DNA of 64,000 nt, taken from positions 1 through 64,000 of the forward strand of contig JAFXVT010000045.1 of NCBI GenBank assembly GCA_017534835.1, written 5' to 3'. Under the pieces are notes generated by a model. It had not been told where the DNA came from and did no database searches. It saw only the letters and a list, made by a program, of their open reading frames with translations. Below are positions 32,191 to 39,844 of the stretch, in pieces. Made by a program: the position numbers and the translations under genes. The DNA is from Ruminococcus sp. (GTDB lineage: Bacteria > Bacillota > Clostridia > Oscillospirales > Ruminococcaceae). Positions within the stretch are counted from its first letter, which is position 1. Each line of letters starts with the position of its first letter.

Positions 32191-33039
32191 TCAGAACAAT
32201 GCCTGCACATCTGCAAACGAAAGAGTTGGCTGAAGTGCGAGGTTTATCCCGAATGCGATGAGCTGTGAAGCGCGTTCGGTGAGACGGTCGATGTCCCTCG
32301 GCGTAACGAGCATATTCGGTATTTCCGCGTCTAAGTCGGAGCCGGTAAGGCTGCGGACTATCGTGTGCATATCCACGACCGTCGGCACTCCGACAGCGAT
32401 GACCGGCACGCCGAGCTGAGCCTGCGAGAGCTCACGCCGCGCATTTGCAACGCCGCTCCCGGGAGAGATACCGCTGTCGCATATCTGTATCGTCGTTCCG
32501 AGCCTGCTTACGTCCGAGCAGGCGAGCGCGTCTGCGGCGATGACTGCGGACGGCTTGATCTCGGCACATACCGCACGTATCAGCTCGGCGGATTCGATGC
32601 CGGTCTGACCCATAACTCCGCCGGCAACAGAGCTCACACGCCGGAGCGAACTGAGAAATCCGGCTTCGTTTTCGCCGAGCTCATCGCGGAGATGCCGCGT
32701 CGCGAGCACCTTTTCAGCGATCCGCGGACCTATCGCATCGGGAGTTATGTCCCTGTTCCCAAGTCCGACAACGAGCACCTCGCCGTCGGGAACGAGCCTG
32801 CGAAGCTCGTCCGCGAGCTCGAGAGCCATATTCTCATATCCGTCGGAAAAACGGCTCAGGTCGCCGCTTTCGAGCGTTATATACCTGCCCTTTCCCTTCC
32901 CGAGCGTCTCACGGCAGCTGTCATCGGAAATGACTATCTCTGTTATCCCGAAGGCTTTGCCGCGGCTTCTGACTGTCACACCTGCCGGAATATCGTCCGG
33001 CTGTATCTGTTCGACCGCAAGGTCTGTTCTGATATTCAT
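32191..33039 (-). CDS. gpr: GPR spore protease (germination endopeptidase)
   Basis: A 282-residue protein matching GPR, the aspartic-type protease that degrades small acid-soluble proteins when spores germinate. Landmarks are NIRTDLAVEQ at the start, the family's propeptide/activation region, VVGLGNRDITPDAIGPRIAE at about 89-108, SSVAGGVMGQTGIESAELIR, VIAADALACSDVSRLGTTIQ and DSGISPGSGVANAR. The ATG at 33037 has GGGAGG 6 bases upstream. It is divergent from rpsT, the usual neighbour of gpr in Firmicutes. Its presence implies sporulation capacity or recent loss of it. Confidence 0.95.
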   Translation of the reverse strand: MNIRTDLAVEQIQPDDIPAGVTVRSRGKAFGITEIVISDDSCRETLGKGKGRYITLESGDLSRFSDGYENMALELADELRRLVPDGEVLVVGLGNRDITPDAIGPRIAEKVLATRHLRDELGENEAGFLSSLRRVSSVAGGVMGQTGIESAELIRAVCAEIKPSAVIAADALACSDVSRLGTTIQICDSGISPGSGVANARRELSQAQLGVPVIAVGVPTVVDMHTIVRSLTGSDLDAEIPNMLVTPRDIDRLTERASQLIAFGINLALQPTLSFADVQALF

Positions 33040-33113
33040 ATAATTCCTCCCGCAGTTGTGCATATTGCTCTGAAATCACACGGAAATAATCACGTATTAC
33101 TTCATTTTGCCTA

Positions 33114-33142
33114 TTGCTTTTTTTATGCAGAAATGGTATAAT
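33114..33142 (+). promoter_or_regulatory. Promoter of rpsT
   Basis: TTGCTT (33114-33119), 17 bases, TATAAT (33137-33142). Confidence 0.7.
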
Positions 33143-33156
33143 ATTTACTGTCTCAG

Positions 33157-33246
33157 TAGGGGAACTGTGCGTTGCAGTCCCCGTGCATACATTTCCGTAT
33201 GCAGTATTATATGAAAAAAACTGCGAATGATTCGCAGAACACTACA
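33157..33246 (+). promoter_or_regulatory. Structured leader of rpsT with three hairpins
   Basis: Three stems follow one another between the promoter and the ribosome site: GGGGA.CTG/CAGTCCCC (about 33159-33182), the perfect TGCATAC/GTATGCA (33184-33203), and CTGCGAAT/ATTCGCAG (33222-33238) just before AGGAGG. This is dense structure for a 110-base leader and suggests autoregulation by S20 or another translational control. I do not recognise a known riboswitch. Confidence 0.5.
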
Positions 33247-33260
33247 GGAGGTGTAACAAA

Positions 33261-33521
33261 ATGCCGAACATTAAATCTGCAAAGAAGAGAGTAAAGGTTA
33301 ACGCAACCAAGGCTGCTGCTAACAAGGCAAGAAAGTCAAATCTCAAGACAGTTATCAAGAAGGCTGATATCGCTTGCACAACAGGCGCTGCTGACAAGGC
33401 AGAGGCTATCAGAGTAGCTATCAAGAAGGTAGATCAGGCTTGCGCACACGGTCTTATGCACAAGAATAAGGCTGCAAGAAAGAAGTCTCAGCTTGCAAAG
33501 AAGCTCAATGCTGCTGAATAA
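33261..33521 (+). CDS. rpsT: 30S ribosomal protein S20
   Basis: An 86-residue, Lys/Ala-rich protein with the S20 pattern: MPNIKSAKKRVKVNATKAAA at the N-terminus, NLKTVIKKAD in the middle, and the conserved ending GLMHKNKAARKKSQLAKKL. S20 binds 16S rRNA early in 30S assembly. AGGAGGTG lies 8 bases before the ATG. Codon use is strongly biased (AAG, GCT) compared with the accessory genes, as expected for high expression. It is a single-gene transcript ending in a strong terminator. Confidence 0.97.
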   Translation: MPNIKSAKKRVKVNATKAAANKARKSNLKTVIKKADIACTTGAADKAEAIRVAIKKVDQACAHGLMHKNKAARKKSQLAKKLNAAE

Positions 33522-33547
33522 GCCTTTTTTCAATAGAACATAAAAAA

Positions 33548-33587
33548 CCCCTTGCGGACAACTCACGGTCTGCAAGGGGATTTTTTT
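33548..33587 (+). terminator. Terminator of rpsT
   Basis: Stem CCCCTTGC/GCAAGGGG (33548-33555 with 33572-33579), extended inward with one mismatch, then ATTTTTTT. The opposite strand has an A-rich mirror, so it may also stop the converging minus-strand gene. Confidence 0.9.
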
Positions 33588-33945
33588 ATTTTTGATTATT
33601 TCGTATTTCTGTAAGCAGTTGTATAGCCTCTCCCATTGCATAAATAATCATACCAGATACAAAAACGCTATACATAGCAATTACCACATAGATAACAGAT
33701 ACGCTTTCATAACAGAAAAACACTATAATTATCGCAAGTGCTCCAATTGCCCATGCAAAATAAGCCATATATTTTAATATGTCAGCGACTCGGTTTGTAC
33801 CGATTATTCGGTTATAACTGATTGCCTCAACCTGAGAGCCATCCAATTTAAGCTTTGATGAGCAATTCGGACAAATCAGCGTCTTTTCATCTAATTTTTC
33901 GGCTTCTGACTGAAAAAAGGCACATCCACAATGCGGGCAGGTCAT
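33586..33945 (-). CDS. Zinc-ribbon membrane protein
   Basis: A 119-residue protein. CPHC and CPNC at residues 3-6 and 25-28 make a small zinc ribbon, followed by two membrane helices at about 57-80 (KYMAYFAWAIGALAIIIVFF) and 84-108 (SVIYVVIAMYSVFVSGMIIY). Similar small zinc-ribbon/two-helix proteins are common in Firmicutes and have no assigned function. Its promoter overlaps two GGACAnnnTGTCC operators shared with the divergent HTH gene, so that regulator probably controls it. Confidence 0.75.
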   Translation of the reverse strand: MTCPHCGCAFFQSEAEKLDEKTLICPNCSSKLKLDGSQVEAISYNRIIGTNRVADILKYMAYFAWAIGALAIIIVFFCYESVSVIYVVIAMYSVFVSGMIIYAMGEAIQLLTEIRNNQK

Positions 33946-33970
33946 AATATCACCTCTCGCATAATATTAA

Positions 33971-34010
33971 GACAATATGTCCATAATTATATTATAGGAC
34001 AGATTGTCCT
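33971..34010. promoter_or_regulatory. Two GACA-N3-TGTC operators between divergent genes
   Basis: GACA-ATA-TGTC (33971-33981) and AGGACA-GAT-TGTCCT (33996-34010) are palindromes centred 27 bases apart. A minus-strand TATAAT (33990-33995) lies between them, so binding would block the zinc-ribbon gene. The neighbouring HTH protein is the obvious ligand. Confidence 0.65.
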
Positions 34011-34061
34011 ATTTGTCAAGCATTTTATCAACCTGCTTTATAATAAATATGAGGTGATAAT

Positions 34062-34277
34062 ATGTTTGTGAGGATAAGGAACCTCCGCGAGGACAATGAT
34101 ATGACGCAGAAGCAAGTTGCGGAATACCTCTTTTGTGATCAGTCGCTGTATTCAAAGTACGAACGCGGATTGCGTGATGTTCCCGTCAATATCATCATCA
34201 AGCTTGCAAAGCTGTATAACACGAGCACAGATTTTATCCTTGGGCTTACAGATGAAAAAAAGCCATACAAAAAATGA
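34062..34277 (+). CDS. Small XRE-family HTH regulator
   Basis: A 71-residue protein consisting of one helix-turn-helix domain: IRNLREDNDMTQKQVAEYLF, then DQSLYSKYERGLRDVPVNII and the common ending KLAKLYNTSTDFILGLTDEK. GAGGTG lies 7 bases before the ATG. It is divergent from the zinc-ribbon gene, with palindromic operators in between, and ends in a good terminator. Confidence 0.92.
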   Translation: MFVRIRNLREDNDMTQKQVAEYLFCDQSLYSKYERGLRDVPVNIIIKLAKLYNTSTDFILGLTDEKKPYKK

Positions 34278-34278
34278 A

Positions 34279-34309
34279 CCTCTGCACATCGGGTGTGCAG
34301 AGGTTTTTT
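34279..34309 (+). terminator. Terminator of the small HTH gene
   Basis: Perfect 10-bp stem CCTCTGCACA/TGTGCAGAGG around TCGGG, followed by TTTTTT. It abuts the 3' end of recR. Confidence 0.9.
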
Positions 34310-34911
34310 CACATATTATTGCGGTTCTCGAGAGCCTTGTAAAGCGTCACCTCGTCCGCGTATTCGAGGATACCGCCGACGGGAAGACCGAATGCAAGGC
34401 GCGACACCTTCACTCCGAGCGGCTTTAGCAGACCTGCGATATACATAGCAGTAGCGTCGCCCTCGACAGTGGGATTCGTTGCCATTATGACCTCCTCAAC
34501 GCCGCCCTTGGCGATACGTGCGAGGAGCTCCTTTACTCTGAGCTTATCGGGTGTTATGCCGTCCATAGGCGAGAGCAGACCGTGGAGAACGTGGTATACG
34601 CCGTTGTATTCGCGTGTGCGTTCAAAGGCGCTAACGTCCTTGGGTCCCTCGACAACGCATATCACGCTCTTATCGCGCTCGTCGTCATCGCAGATGGGAC
34701 ATATCTCCCGCTCTGTCAGATTCTGGCATATATTGCAGCAGCGGACGTTCTTTTTCGCATCGAGCAGTGCCTGAGCGAAGTCTTCGACCGCGCTTTCGTC
34801 CATAGACATAACGTGGTACGCGAGCCGCTGTGCCGATTTCATACCGATACCCGGCAGCGAAGCAAACTTCTCCGCCAGTATCACCAGCGGAAGAGCGTTA
34901 TGATCGGGCAT
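34309..34911 (-). CDS. recR: Recombination protein RecR
   Basis: A 200-residue RecR, which loads RecA with RecF/RecO during gap repair. All parts are present: the helix-hairpin-helix (FASLPGIGMKSAQRLAYHVM at about 16-35), the zinc finger (RCCNICQNLTEREICPICDD at about 57-76), the Toprim segment (ICVVEGPKDVSAFERT) and the C-terminal Walker-like region (RLAFGLPVGGILEYADEVTL). It follows the YbaB gene by 5 bases in the conserved dnaX-ybaB-recR order. Confidence 0.97.
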   Translation of the reverse strand: MPDHNALPLVILAEKFASLPGIGMKSAQRLAYHVMSMDESAVEDFAQALLDAKKNVRCCNICQNLTEREICPICDDDERDKSVICVVEGPKDVSAFERTREYNGVYHVLHGLLSPMDGITPDKLRVKELLARIAKGGVEEVIMATNPTVEGDATAMYIAGLLKPLGVKVSRLAFGLPVGGILEYADEVTLYKALENRNNM

Positions 34912-34916
34912 TTTTA

Positions 34917-35267
34917 TCAGAAGAGACCGGGAAGTGAAACTCCGCCGGTGATCTTGCTCATCTCAGCCTCAGTAGTTGTCTCGATGTTGCTTACAGCCTC
35001 GTTTACAGCGCTGATGATGAGATCCTGGAGCATCTCGATGTCCTCGGGGTCAACGACCTCGGGCTTGAGTGTGAGTGACTTGATGACCTTCTTGCCTGAG
35101 AGAGTTACCTCAACAGCGCCGCCGCCGGCAGTTGCAGTAAAGTCACGAGCCTCGATGTCCTCCTGGAGCTCTGTGATCTGATCCTGCATCTTCTGAGCCT
35201 GCTTGATCATCTGGTTCATATTCTGGGCGCCGCCGCCGCCGATATTCTTAGGTATTCTTGCTTTCAT
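34917..35267 (-). CDS. YbaB/EbfC-family nucleoid-associated protein
   Basis: A 116-residue DNA-binding protein with the family core: NMNQMIKQAQKMQDQITELQ (about 17-36), ARDFTATAGGGAVEVTLSGK and SLTLKPEVVDPEDIEMLQDL. The N-terminal Gly-rich segment (NIGGGGAQNMNQ) and length are normal. GGAGAAAT precedes the ATG. It is the middle gene of the dnaX-ybaB-recR set. Confidence 0.95.
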   Translation of the reverse strand: MKARIPKNIGGGGAQNMNQMIKQAQKMQDQITELQEDIEARDFTATAGGGAVEVTLSGKKVIKSLTLKPEVVDPEDIEMLQDLIISAVNEAVSNIETTTEAEMSKITGGVSLPGLF

Positions 35268-35332
35268 AGTAATTTCTCCTTTGATTTAATTATTAGGATT
35301 ATCAGAGCATATTCACTGAGAAAGGCTCTGTT

Positions 35333-36943
35333 TTATTCAACAGCGGTTTCTATCCCGCTGCTAATGGCTTTTTGTCTGAGCATCTCTGCACGGTTCTCGG
35401 TCTCCTCGACCGAAGTCGTACAGCGTGCCTGTATACGGTATTTCCTGCCGAGGACATTGTATATAGACCTTCCGAGCGTTATCGCGTTCTCCTTGTTCTT
35501 GAAGAGCGAGATAAAGAAGCTGTTGGGAGTGAAGATGCACATCACATTTCCCGAGGTCGCCGCAGTTGAGCCCTCAAGACTTCCGGCGACTGAGGGGTTG
35601 AGCTTGCGGAATTCCTCCATTATCTCGTCCCATTTGTCACAGGGAGTGAGCTCTGACTCCTGCACGGTCCTGATGTCCACCTTTGTATCGGGAGCCGGTT
35701 CGCTGTCGGTCGCCGGACTTGCAGCTGTGAACACCTCGCGGAGGTCTCTGCGTTTAGCAGCAGGTGCGCCCTCGCCGCGCGGGATAGCGGCTATTTTGTC
35801 CTCTAACTGTTTTATTTTATCATATATTTCAGAATTGTCAATAGCCTGAACGCTGTTTGCGGACTTTCCGCACAGCTTTATGAGCGACATCTCGAACTCC
35901 ACACGCTTGTTGAGCACGCGGGCCATACGCTCGCGGCAGCTCTGCAAAGCCTCGATCCGTCCCATAATTTCGGTAAGCGAAGTCTTTCCGGCAAGTGCGC
36001 TGAGACGCGAGAATTCATCGGGAGTGCAGACTATCAGCTCAGCCGCGCTCTTTGGCGAAGCCTGTATGAGCATAATGTTCCTGAGCTGGAAAATGAGCTC
36101 CTCGCACAGATTCGTCAGGTCCTTTGACATATTGTAGAGCTGGTCTGTAACAGCGAGAGCAGCAGCGGCATCGGAATCCGCGAAGGCTTCGAGAATGCTG
36201 TAAACGCTGTCTCTGCCGGCGATACCGGCTGTATTTGAAACGGCGGCTGCGTCTATCTTTTCAGATGTAACGGAGCACTGGTCGAGCAGCGAGACCGCGT
36301 CACGCATACCTCCGTCAGCGAGCTTCGCTATCATATCAGCGCCGTCATCAGTGAGGTCTATATCCTCCTGCGAGGCGATATACAGCAGTCTTGCGGCGAT
36401 GTCCTTCTGCTTTATGCGGTGGAAATCGTACCGCTGACAGCGTGAGGTTATCGTAGCCGGGACCTTATGTATCTCGGTGGTCGCGAGGATGAATTTCACG
36501 AACGGAGGCGGTTCCTCCATAATTTTGAGCAGCGCATTGAACGCCGAGATAGAGAGCATATGCACCTCGTCGATGATATACACCTTGTACTTGCAGCGCT
36601 CGGGAGAATACACCGCACCCTCGCGGAGGTCACGTATATCGTTCACGCTGTTGTTGGAGGCAGCATCTATCTCGATAATATCTGTGAGAACGCCCTCGTC
36701 CGCATCGCGGCAGATGTCGCATTCGAGGCAGGGGCTCCCGTCCTTCATATTCGGGCAGTTCACAGCCTTTGCGAGTATCCTTGCGCAGGTGGTCTTGCCC
36801 GTACCGCGCGAGCCTGTGAAAAGGTAGGCGTGGGCGGTCTTGTCGTTCTTTATCTGATTTTTGAGAGTTTCGGTGATCTGCTGCTGGGAGATAACGTCGT
36901 CGAATGTGAGCGGTCTCCACTTGCGGTAAAGCGCCTTATACAC
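35333..36943 (-). CDS. dnaX: DNA polymerase III subunit gamma/tau
   Basis: A 536-residue clamp-loader ATPase. Landmarks are YRKWRPLTFDDVISQQQITE at the start, Walker A TGSRGTGKTT (about 43-52), a four-Cys zinc module (CPNMKDGSPCLECDICR), Walker B YIIDEVHML with the SInner region ISAFNALLKIMEEPP, and sensor 1 FILATTEIHKVPATITSRCQ. Domain III follows to about residue 365. The C-terminal tau part is short and ends at 536. I see no A-rich slippage site of the E. coli kind. AGGGAGG precedes the ATG. It probably heads a dnaX-ybaB-recR transcript. Confidence 0.97.
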   Translation of the reverse strand: MYKALYRKWRPLTFDDVISQQQITETLKNQIKNDKTAHAYLFTGSRGTGKTTCARILAKAVNCPNMKDGSPCLECDICRDADEGVLTDIIEIDAASNNSVNDIRDLREGAVYSPERCKYKVYIIDEVHMLSISAFNALLKIMEEPPPFVKFILATTEIHKVPATITSRCQRYDFHRIKQKDIAARLLYIASQEDIDLTDDGADMIAKLADGGMRDAVSLLDQCSVTSEKIDAAAVSNTAGIAGRDSVYSILEAFADSDAAAALAVTDQLYNMSKDLTNLCEELIFQLRNIMLIQASPKSAAELIVCTPDEFSRLSALAGKTSLTEIMGRIEALQSCRERMARVLNKRVEFEMSLIKLCGKSANSVQAIDNSEIYDKIKQLEDKIAAIPRGEGAPAAKRRDLREVFTAASPATDSEPAPDTKVDIRTVQESELTPCDKWDEIMEEFRKLNPSVAGSLEGSTAATSGNVMCIFTPNSFFISLFKNKENAITLGRSIYNVLGRKYRIQARCTTSVEETENRAEMLRQKAISSGIETAVE

Positions 36944-36962
36944 CTATATCTCCCTCCTTTGA

Positions 36963-37865
36963 TCATTTGCTGTCGTCTCCGCCGAGCTTTGAGAGCTGCC
37001 TTTCGGTATCTTTCCTCTGCATTTCGGCGGCGAGTATTTTTCTGTAGTATTCGGTAAATCCGGCAGGATCCTTTATGTGGTTCACAAGAGCCTGCCTGTA
37101 GAGCCGTTCTCCGGTATTGACATCGCCGAGCATAACGTTCGCTATCGCCGCACCTCCGAGAGCCTCGGGGTAGGATTCGCGCTTTTCTATCGCCTGACCG
37201 TACCATTCGAGAGCCTTTTCCGGCTCGTTTTTATCGAGGAACATCCTGCCGATGTCGTTCCGCACAAGGTTGCAGAAGGGACTGTTCACATCCGCGAGCA
37301 CCTCGCTGTAGAGGTTCAGAGCCTCGTCGGCGTCGCCGTTCGCACCGGTACATCTCGCCTTCAGGAACGGAAGCACGGGATTGTCAAAGCCTTCACTTTC
37401 TGCGCGTTCATAGTTGATGAGCGCATTCGGATAATACCGCATAAGGTCGTAGCAGCGTGCGATATAGAAGCTGACTATCGCCTTTTCGTTCTGTGTGAGC
37501 TTGTCCGCGTATTCGCTCTCAAGCTGCTTGAACAGAGTGAGCGCGGAATTTATCCTGCGGTTGAAATGCAGCTCCTGCGCCTGAGCAAACAGGCGGCTCT
37601 TTCTGCTTGATCCGAGAAAATTACTGCCAACGATGTCCTGATCGTACTTGTGAGAGCCGCGTATGAGCGTATGGACCGTCATCACCGCGAGCGAGGATAC
37701 GTGCAGCGCAGCTGCCGCTCCTATCACGAGCGTGGAGGAGAGCTCGACCCTCAGCAGCTCCGCCGCAAGAACGGTCATATAGAAAAGTATAAAGCCGAGG
37801 AGAGAACCTATCGGAGCCGCTTTCAGGGCAGCGTCGGCAAGCCTGCCGAAAAAAGCCTTTATCAC
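36963..37865 (-). CDS. Membrane-anchored TPR protein, GTG start
   Basis: A 300-residue protein. Two membrane helices lie at about 12-58 (APIGSLLGFILFYMTVLAAE, VIGAAAALHVSSLAVMTVHT). They are followed by at least four tetratricopeptide repeats (AQELHFNRRINSALTLFKQL; FYIARCYDLMRYYPNALINY; PFLKARCTGANGDADEALNL; GRMFLDKNEPEKALEWYGQA). TPR arrays bind protein partners, unknown here. The GTG at 37863-37865 has GAGGCGG 8 bases upstream. A longer frame exists but its first 20 codons would be the 3' arm and T-run of the SRP RNA, so it is rejected. It lies between ffs and dnaX, 19 bases upstream of dnaX. Confidence 0.8.
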   Translation of the reverse strand: MIKAFFGRLADAALKAAPIGSLLGFILFYMTVLAAELLRVELSSTLVIGAAAALHVSSLAVMTVHTLIRGSHKYDQDIVGSNFLGSSRKSRLFAQAQELHFNRRINSALTLFKQLESEYADKLTQNEKAIVSFYIARCYDLMRYYPNALINYERAESEGFDNPVLPFLKARCTGANGDADEALNLYSEVLADVNSPFCNLVRNDIGRMFLDKNEPEKALEWYGQAIEKRESYPEALGGAAIANVMLGDVNTGERLYRQALVNHIKDPAGFTEYYRKILAAEMQRKDTERQLSKLGGDDSK

Positions 37866-37881
37866 TATTATGACCGCCTCG

Positions 37882-38019
37882 AAAAAAATTCCGGAACATA
37901 GATGTGCAGGCTTGCTGCGGCACACGAGACGATCCGCTTAATGCTGCTCGGTCTCCCGCCTGACATGGTTCACGGTGTCTTGTTGCACAGGGCCCGCACA
38001 TCTATATTTCGGAATTTCC
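37882..38019 (-). ncRNA. ffs: Signal recognition particle RNA (small bacterial type)
   Basis: The minus strand contains the universal helix-8 sequence: GTGAACCATGTCAGGC, GGGAGACCGAGCAGCA and TTAAGCGG, matching the Ffh-binding consensus (GUCAGG ... AGCAGC ... UAAGCGG). The ends form one long hairpin: AAATTCCG and ATAGATGTGC at the 5' side pair with GCACATCTAT and CGGAATTT at the 3' side, followed by a T-run. The length is about 138 bases with the terminator arm. Its promoter is at 38057-38085. Location near dnaX is the same as scr in Bacillus. The exact processed ends are not certain. Confidence 0.93.
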
Positions 38020-38056
38020 TAATAATATATTACCGGCGCTCACACGCCTACATAAC

Positions 38057-38085
38057 ATTTTACCACATTGAGTCCGAATTGTCAA
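38057..38085 (-). promoter_or_regulatory. Promoter of the SRP RNA
   Basis: Minus strand TTGACA (38080-38085), 17 bases, TAAAAT (38057-38062). Confidence 0.85.
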
Positions 38086-38155
38086 GTGTTTTCTTTTTGC
38101 GGAGGCAGAAAAAGCTCCGGAGCCGTGTTTTTGCTCCGGAGCATAGCCGTATCTT

Positions 38156-38899
38156 TTACCACCTGCGCGACTGTACTGACGGGCGGCTTCCGGTAGACCT
38201 GCCGTCCATAGAGACGTCGAGACCGGAGGTGCGCTCTTCGGGCTGGATGATGACGGTCGCCTTGTTCTGACCGCTCCATTCAAACATATACGATTCGCCG
38301 CTTGCCTGACCGATGAGGTTGCGCCACGAAATATCGGTCTGGAGCGTCGGGTCGCCGCCTATCCAGCAAACGACAGCGTCCGGGTCGACCTCGAGGGTGG
38401 TGCCGGTGTCGACATTGCTGAGAATGAGTGGGTTGCCGTCGACGAGGACAGCGACATAAGCGTCACTTCCCTGACCTGTGAGGGTCGAGGTGGCAAGTCC
38501 CTTCTGCGAGATGACACCCTGTGCAAGGAAGCGGACGCCGTATTTGCAGTCGCCGGTAAATGCGAGGATATTCTCGCTCTCGACAGAGATAGTCTCGCCT
38601 TGCTGGAGCTTGTACACCACGACGTGCTGCTGATTATTTGCGTAATAGGTGACGCTGTCGCCGAAGAATTCGACTTTCATCAGCGGAAGGTTCTCGCCTG
38701 TGAAGCGTCGTGTGAGCTGACCGAGGATAGCACGTCCGGCGCTCTGCTCGGGTCCGAGCATTACTTTAGTGAATTTATAGTTTTTGTTCCCCATACATTC
38801 GCCGCCGATGAAAGCGCCTGCCTTTGCGAAAATCGGAGCACTTCCGCCCTTGCAGGTTATGCGGAGGCAAAGCTCGTTTATAGTTTCAAATACGATCAT
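38156..38899 (-). CDS. AIM24-family protein
   Basis: A 247-residue beta-rich protein of the AIM24 (TRAP-like jelly-roll) family. Recognisable parts are AKAGAFIGGECMGNKNYKFT, LGQLTRRFTGENLPLMKVEF, VVYKLQQGETISVESENILA, and later VDPDAVVCWIGGDPTLQTDI. Bacterial members often sit beside Ter-type stress genes, as here, where it starts 13 bases after a TerD-domain gene. The last 25 residues are Ser/Arg-rich and probably disordered. The biochemical function of the family is unresolved. Confidence 0.85.
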   Translation of the reverse strand: MIVFETINELCLRITCKGGSAPIFAKAGAFIGGECMGNKNYKFTKVMLGPEQSAGRAILGQLTRRFTGENLPLMKVEFFGDSVTYYANNQQHVVVYKLQQGETISVESENILAFTGDCKYGVRFLAQGVISQKGLATSTLTGQGSDAYVAVLVDGNPLILSNVDTGTTLEVDPDAVVCWIGGDPTLQTDISWRNLIGQASGESYMFEWSGQNKATVIIQPEERTSGLDVSMDGRSTGSRPSVQSRRW

Positions 38900-38911
38900 A
38901 CCGATCCTCCT

Positions 38912-39787
38912 TTAATCGATCTCAACGCCGTATACCTTGCAGAAATCCGCAAGATCACGCGACATTCCCGAGCCGACTGAATTGAATTTCCATTCGCCGT
39001 TATGGCGGTATATCTCGCCGACGACAAGCGCGGTCACTCCCGCGGAGCCATCTGTCAGGTCGAGCGAGGCTATGGCTGCGTTGCGTGAAGCGTCGATGAG
39101 CACAGCCTTTACGGAGTCCACCATAGAGAAATCGAGCCTCTGAGCGACAGCCTCATAAATGGTCACAGCGATCGTGATACGCTGTATCTGCTGGTCGATC
39201 ATACTCAGGTCGATGTCTATATCCGAACCGTCGCCGCCCTCGTATCCGCGGTAGTGGATGCTGCGGTCGGGGCTTGTGTCCTGACCGTAAAAGACGAACC
39301 ATGCGTCCGACGGGACAAGGTTGTTCTGACCGAGCAGAAAGCTTGAGGCATCAAGCTCACAGCGCGGATCACGCACTTTCCAGCGCAGACCGATACGCAG
39401 TCTGCGGAGCGGCTGACCGTTTGCGGAAAGCGGTATCTTCTGACCGCGGCGCAGCTCCTGACCTCCTGCCGGGAGCGGCGGAGCCGGTTTTTTCGGCGGC
39501 TGAGCAGGCTGAACAGGCGGCTGCGGAGCTCTTGGCTGCGGCGCCTGCTGATAGTGCTGCTGAGTCTGCTGATACTGCGGAGACGGCGAATTGTGTACGG
39601 TATGCGGCGGAGGTGGCTGTACCGGACGCGGAGCCGGTTTTACCTCGCCGAGTGCGCCCCTTACTGTCTGCGGGATCGCGATAGAGCCGCGCTGAGAAGC
39701 GCCGTTTATTCGCTGCGACTGGCGGATAGACTGGATATTGTTCCTGTCGACCGTGCCGCTGACCTTCATTTCTATATCAAGTCCCAT
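38912..39787 (-). CDS. TerD-family protein with long Pro/Gln-rich N-terminal region
   Basis: A 291-residue protein in two halves. Residues 1-125 are low-complexity: a short conserved opening (MGLDIEMKVSGTVDRNNIQS), then runs of Pro, Gln and Ala. Residues 126-291 are a TerD domain, with LRIGLRWKVRDPRCELDASS, FLLGQNNLVPSDAWFVFYGQ, the Ca2+-binding-type DGSDIDIDLSMI and FNSVGSGMSRDLADFCKVYG. TerD proteins take part in tellurite, phage and oxidative stress responses at the inner face of the membrane. The Pro/Gln tail is unusual and could serve as a linker or condensate-forming segment. It is transcribed before AIM24 in a two-gene unit. Confidence 0.88.
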   Translation of the reverse strand: MGLDIEMKVSGTVDRNNIQSIRQSQRINGASQRGSIAIPQTVRGALGEVKPAPRPVQPPPPHTVHNSPSPQYQQTQQHYQQAPQPRAPQPPVQPAQPPKKPAPPLPAGGQELRRGQKIPLSANGQPLRRLRIGLRWKVRDPRCELDASSFLLGQNNLVPSDAWFVFYGQDTSPDRSIHYRGYEGGDGSDIDIDLSMIDQQIQRITIAVTIYEAVAQRLDFSMVDSVKAVLIDASRNAAIASLDLTDGSAGVTALVVGEIYRHNGEWKFNSVGSGMSRDLADFCKVYGVEID

Positions 39788-39844
39788 ATTGTTCCTCCGG
39801 GGATAGGGTCGTATTTTCCAATATTATAACACATTATAGTTTAA

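Noticed and set aside
32028-32261. Short protein frame in the small-RNA region
   Set aside because: It runs through the terminator hairpin into the 3' end of gpr on the opposite strand and lacks a protein-like pattern.
36963-37925. Longer TPR protein starting at 37925
   Set aside because: Its first 20 codons would be the 3' arm and T-run of the SRP RNA; a GTG with a good ribosome site at 37865 is better.
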